This document shows positions 63,868-64,000 of a stretch of 64,000 nt of DNA, in pieces. The stretch comes from an uncultured Eubacteriales bacterium. Lineage in GTDB: Bacteria > Bacillota > Clostridia > Oscillospirales > Oscillospiraceae. Location of the stretch: assembly GCA_900315595.1 (NCBI GenBank), contig OMZQ01000005.1, forward strand, positions 1 through 64,000, in the 5' to 3' direction. The notes under the pieces were generated by a model that did not search any database, was not told the DNA's origin, and saw nothing but the letters and a program-made list of their open reading frames with translations. The position numbers and the translations under genes are program-made. Every line of letters starts with the position of its first letter. Positions within the stretch are counted from its first letter, which is position 1.

Positions 63868-64000
63868 TCAGGTATTCTGATCCTTGTCGGCGGGGGAGAC
63901 CCGCTTACCGACCCGCTTGGGGATCCGCTTCAGCGGGTCGTAGCGCCAGCGCCAGCAGCTTCCGTCGGCGCGGACGAAGCCCTTCTTGGGGCAGAGCAGC
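63868..64000 (-). CDS. Partial hypothetical protein (C-terminal 43 codons)
   Basis: On the minus strand an open frame enters from beyond the window edge and ends at a TGA at 63868-63870. It reads LLCPKKGFVRADGSCWRWRY, then DPLKRIPKRVGKRVSPADKD. The CPK...CWRWRYDPLKR pattern recurs at the ends of short basic hypothetical proteins in gut Clostridia, where the two Cys may help bind zinc. The N-terminal part is outside the window, so no function is offered. Confidence 0.55.
   Translation of the reverse strand, partial: LLCPKKGFVRADGSCWRWRYDPLKRIPKRVGKRVSPADKDQNT

Overview
The window looks like the chromosome of a GC-rich anaerobic Clostridia member (Oscillospirales/Christensenellales-like gut bacterium). 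This is inferred from the one-protein pyruvate:ferredoxin oxidoreductase, frequent GTG/TTG starts, strong purine-rich ribosome binding sites, sigma-A type promoters with 17-nt spacers, and a histidine-degradation operon ending in folate-linked ftcD-fchA. I cannot name a species.

Bases 1-13.7 kb are the right part of an integrated defence island. It holds a type I restriction-modification locus: hsdM, a zinc-ribbon/DUF4145-like gene, hsdS with a 28-unit AG microsatellite and three 12-bp ELTA (TAEL-type) repeats, a small helical gene, and hsdR. Next come a helix-hairpin-helix plus nuclease-like gene and a 1047-aa single-chain SIR2/Argonaute-like protein on visibly AT-richer DNA. The island ends with a divergent two-gene module (excisionase-like double-HTH protein and DUF6809-like protein), a cluster of four GCAAGAA heptamers, and a 3' fragment of a tRNA-Ser gene that reads as an attachment site. 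The integrase and the intact tRNA are not in the window and would lie to the left.

Bases 13.8-17.5 kb are a worn zone: two immunity-like hypothetical genes, an IS66 accessory-gene remnant beside a perfect palindrome, two small P-loop kinase-like genes, and fragments of a membrane protein and a GNAT acetyltransferase. Bases 17.5-27.1 kb hold small housekeeping and redox genes: a PNPOx-HxlR-radical SAM-nitroreductase operon on the minus strand, a second radical SAM gene, a RAYT-like protein lacking its expected tyrosine, an ASCH protein, an FMN reductase, tag, a tandem CNNM/CorC-type pair and a hotdog thioesterase.

Bases 27.2-35.4 kb hold nifJ on the minus strand, then a WecG/TagA glycosyltransferase, a thymidylate kinase, a DJ-1-like protein, MltG and a U32 peptidase-family protein. 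From 35.5 to 46.95 kb a single strong promoter precedes eleven tightly packed genes for a Wzx/Wzy-dependent surface polysaccharide: priming transferase, SDR, three GT4 enzymes, Wzy, Wzx, LicD, an IspD/TarI-like cytidylyltransferase, a second SDR and VanZ. A convergent NTP_transf_5-type gene closes this locus.

Bases 48.3-56.7 kb hold pepD-MATE-ABC exporter and then an amino-sugar salvage operon (NahK-like kinase, ROK-domain kinase with a long N-terminal extension, nagA). The last block is hutH-hutU-hutI-ftcD-fchA on the minus strand, which would convert histidine to glutamate while passing the formimino group to tetrahydrofolate. A divergent GtrA-family gene and a partial hypothetical gene end the window.
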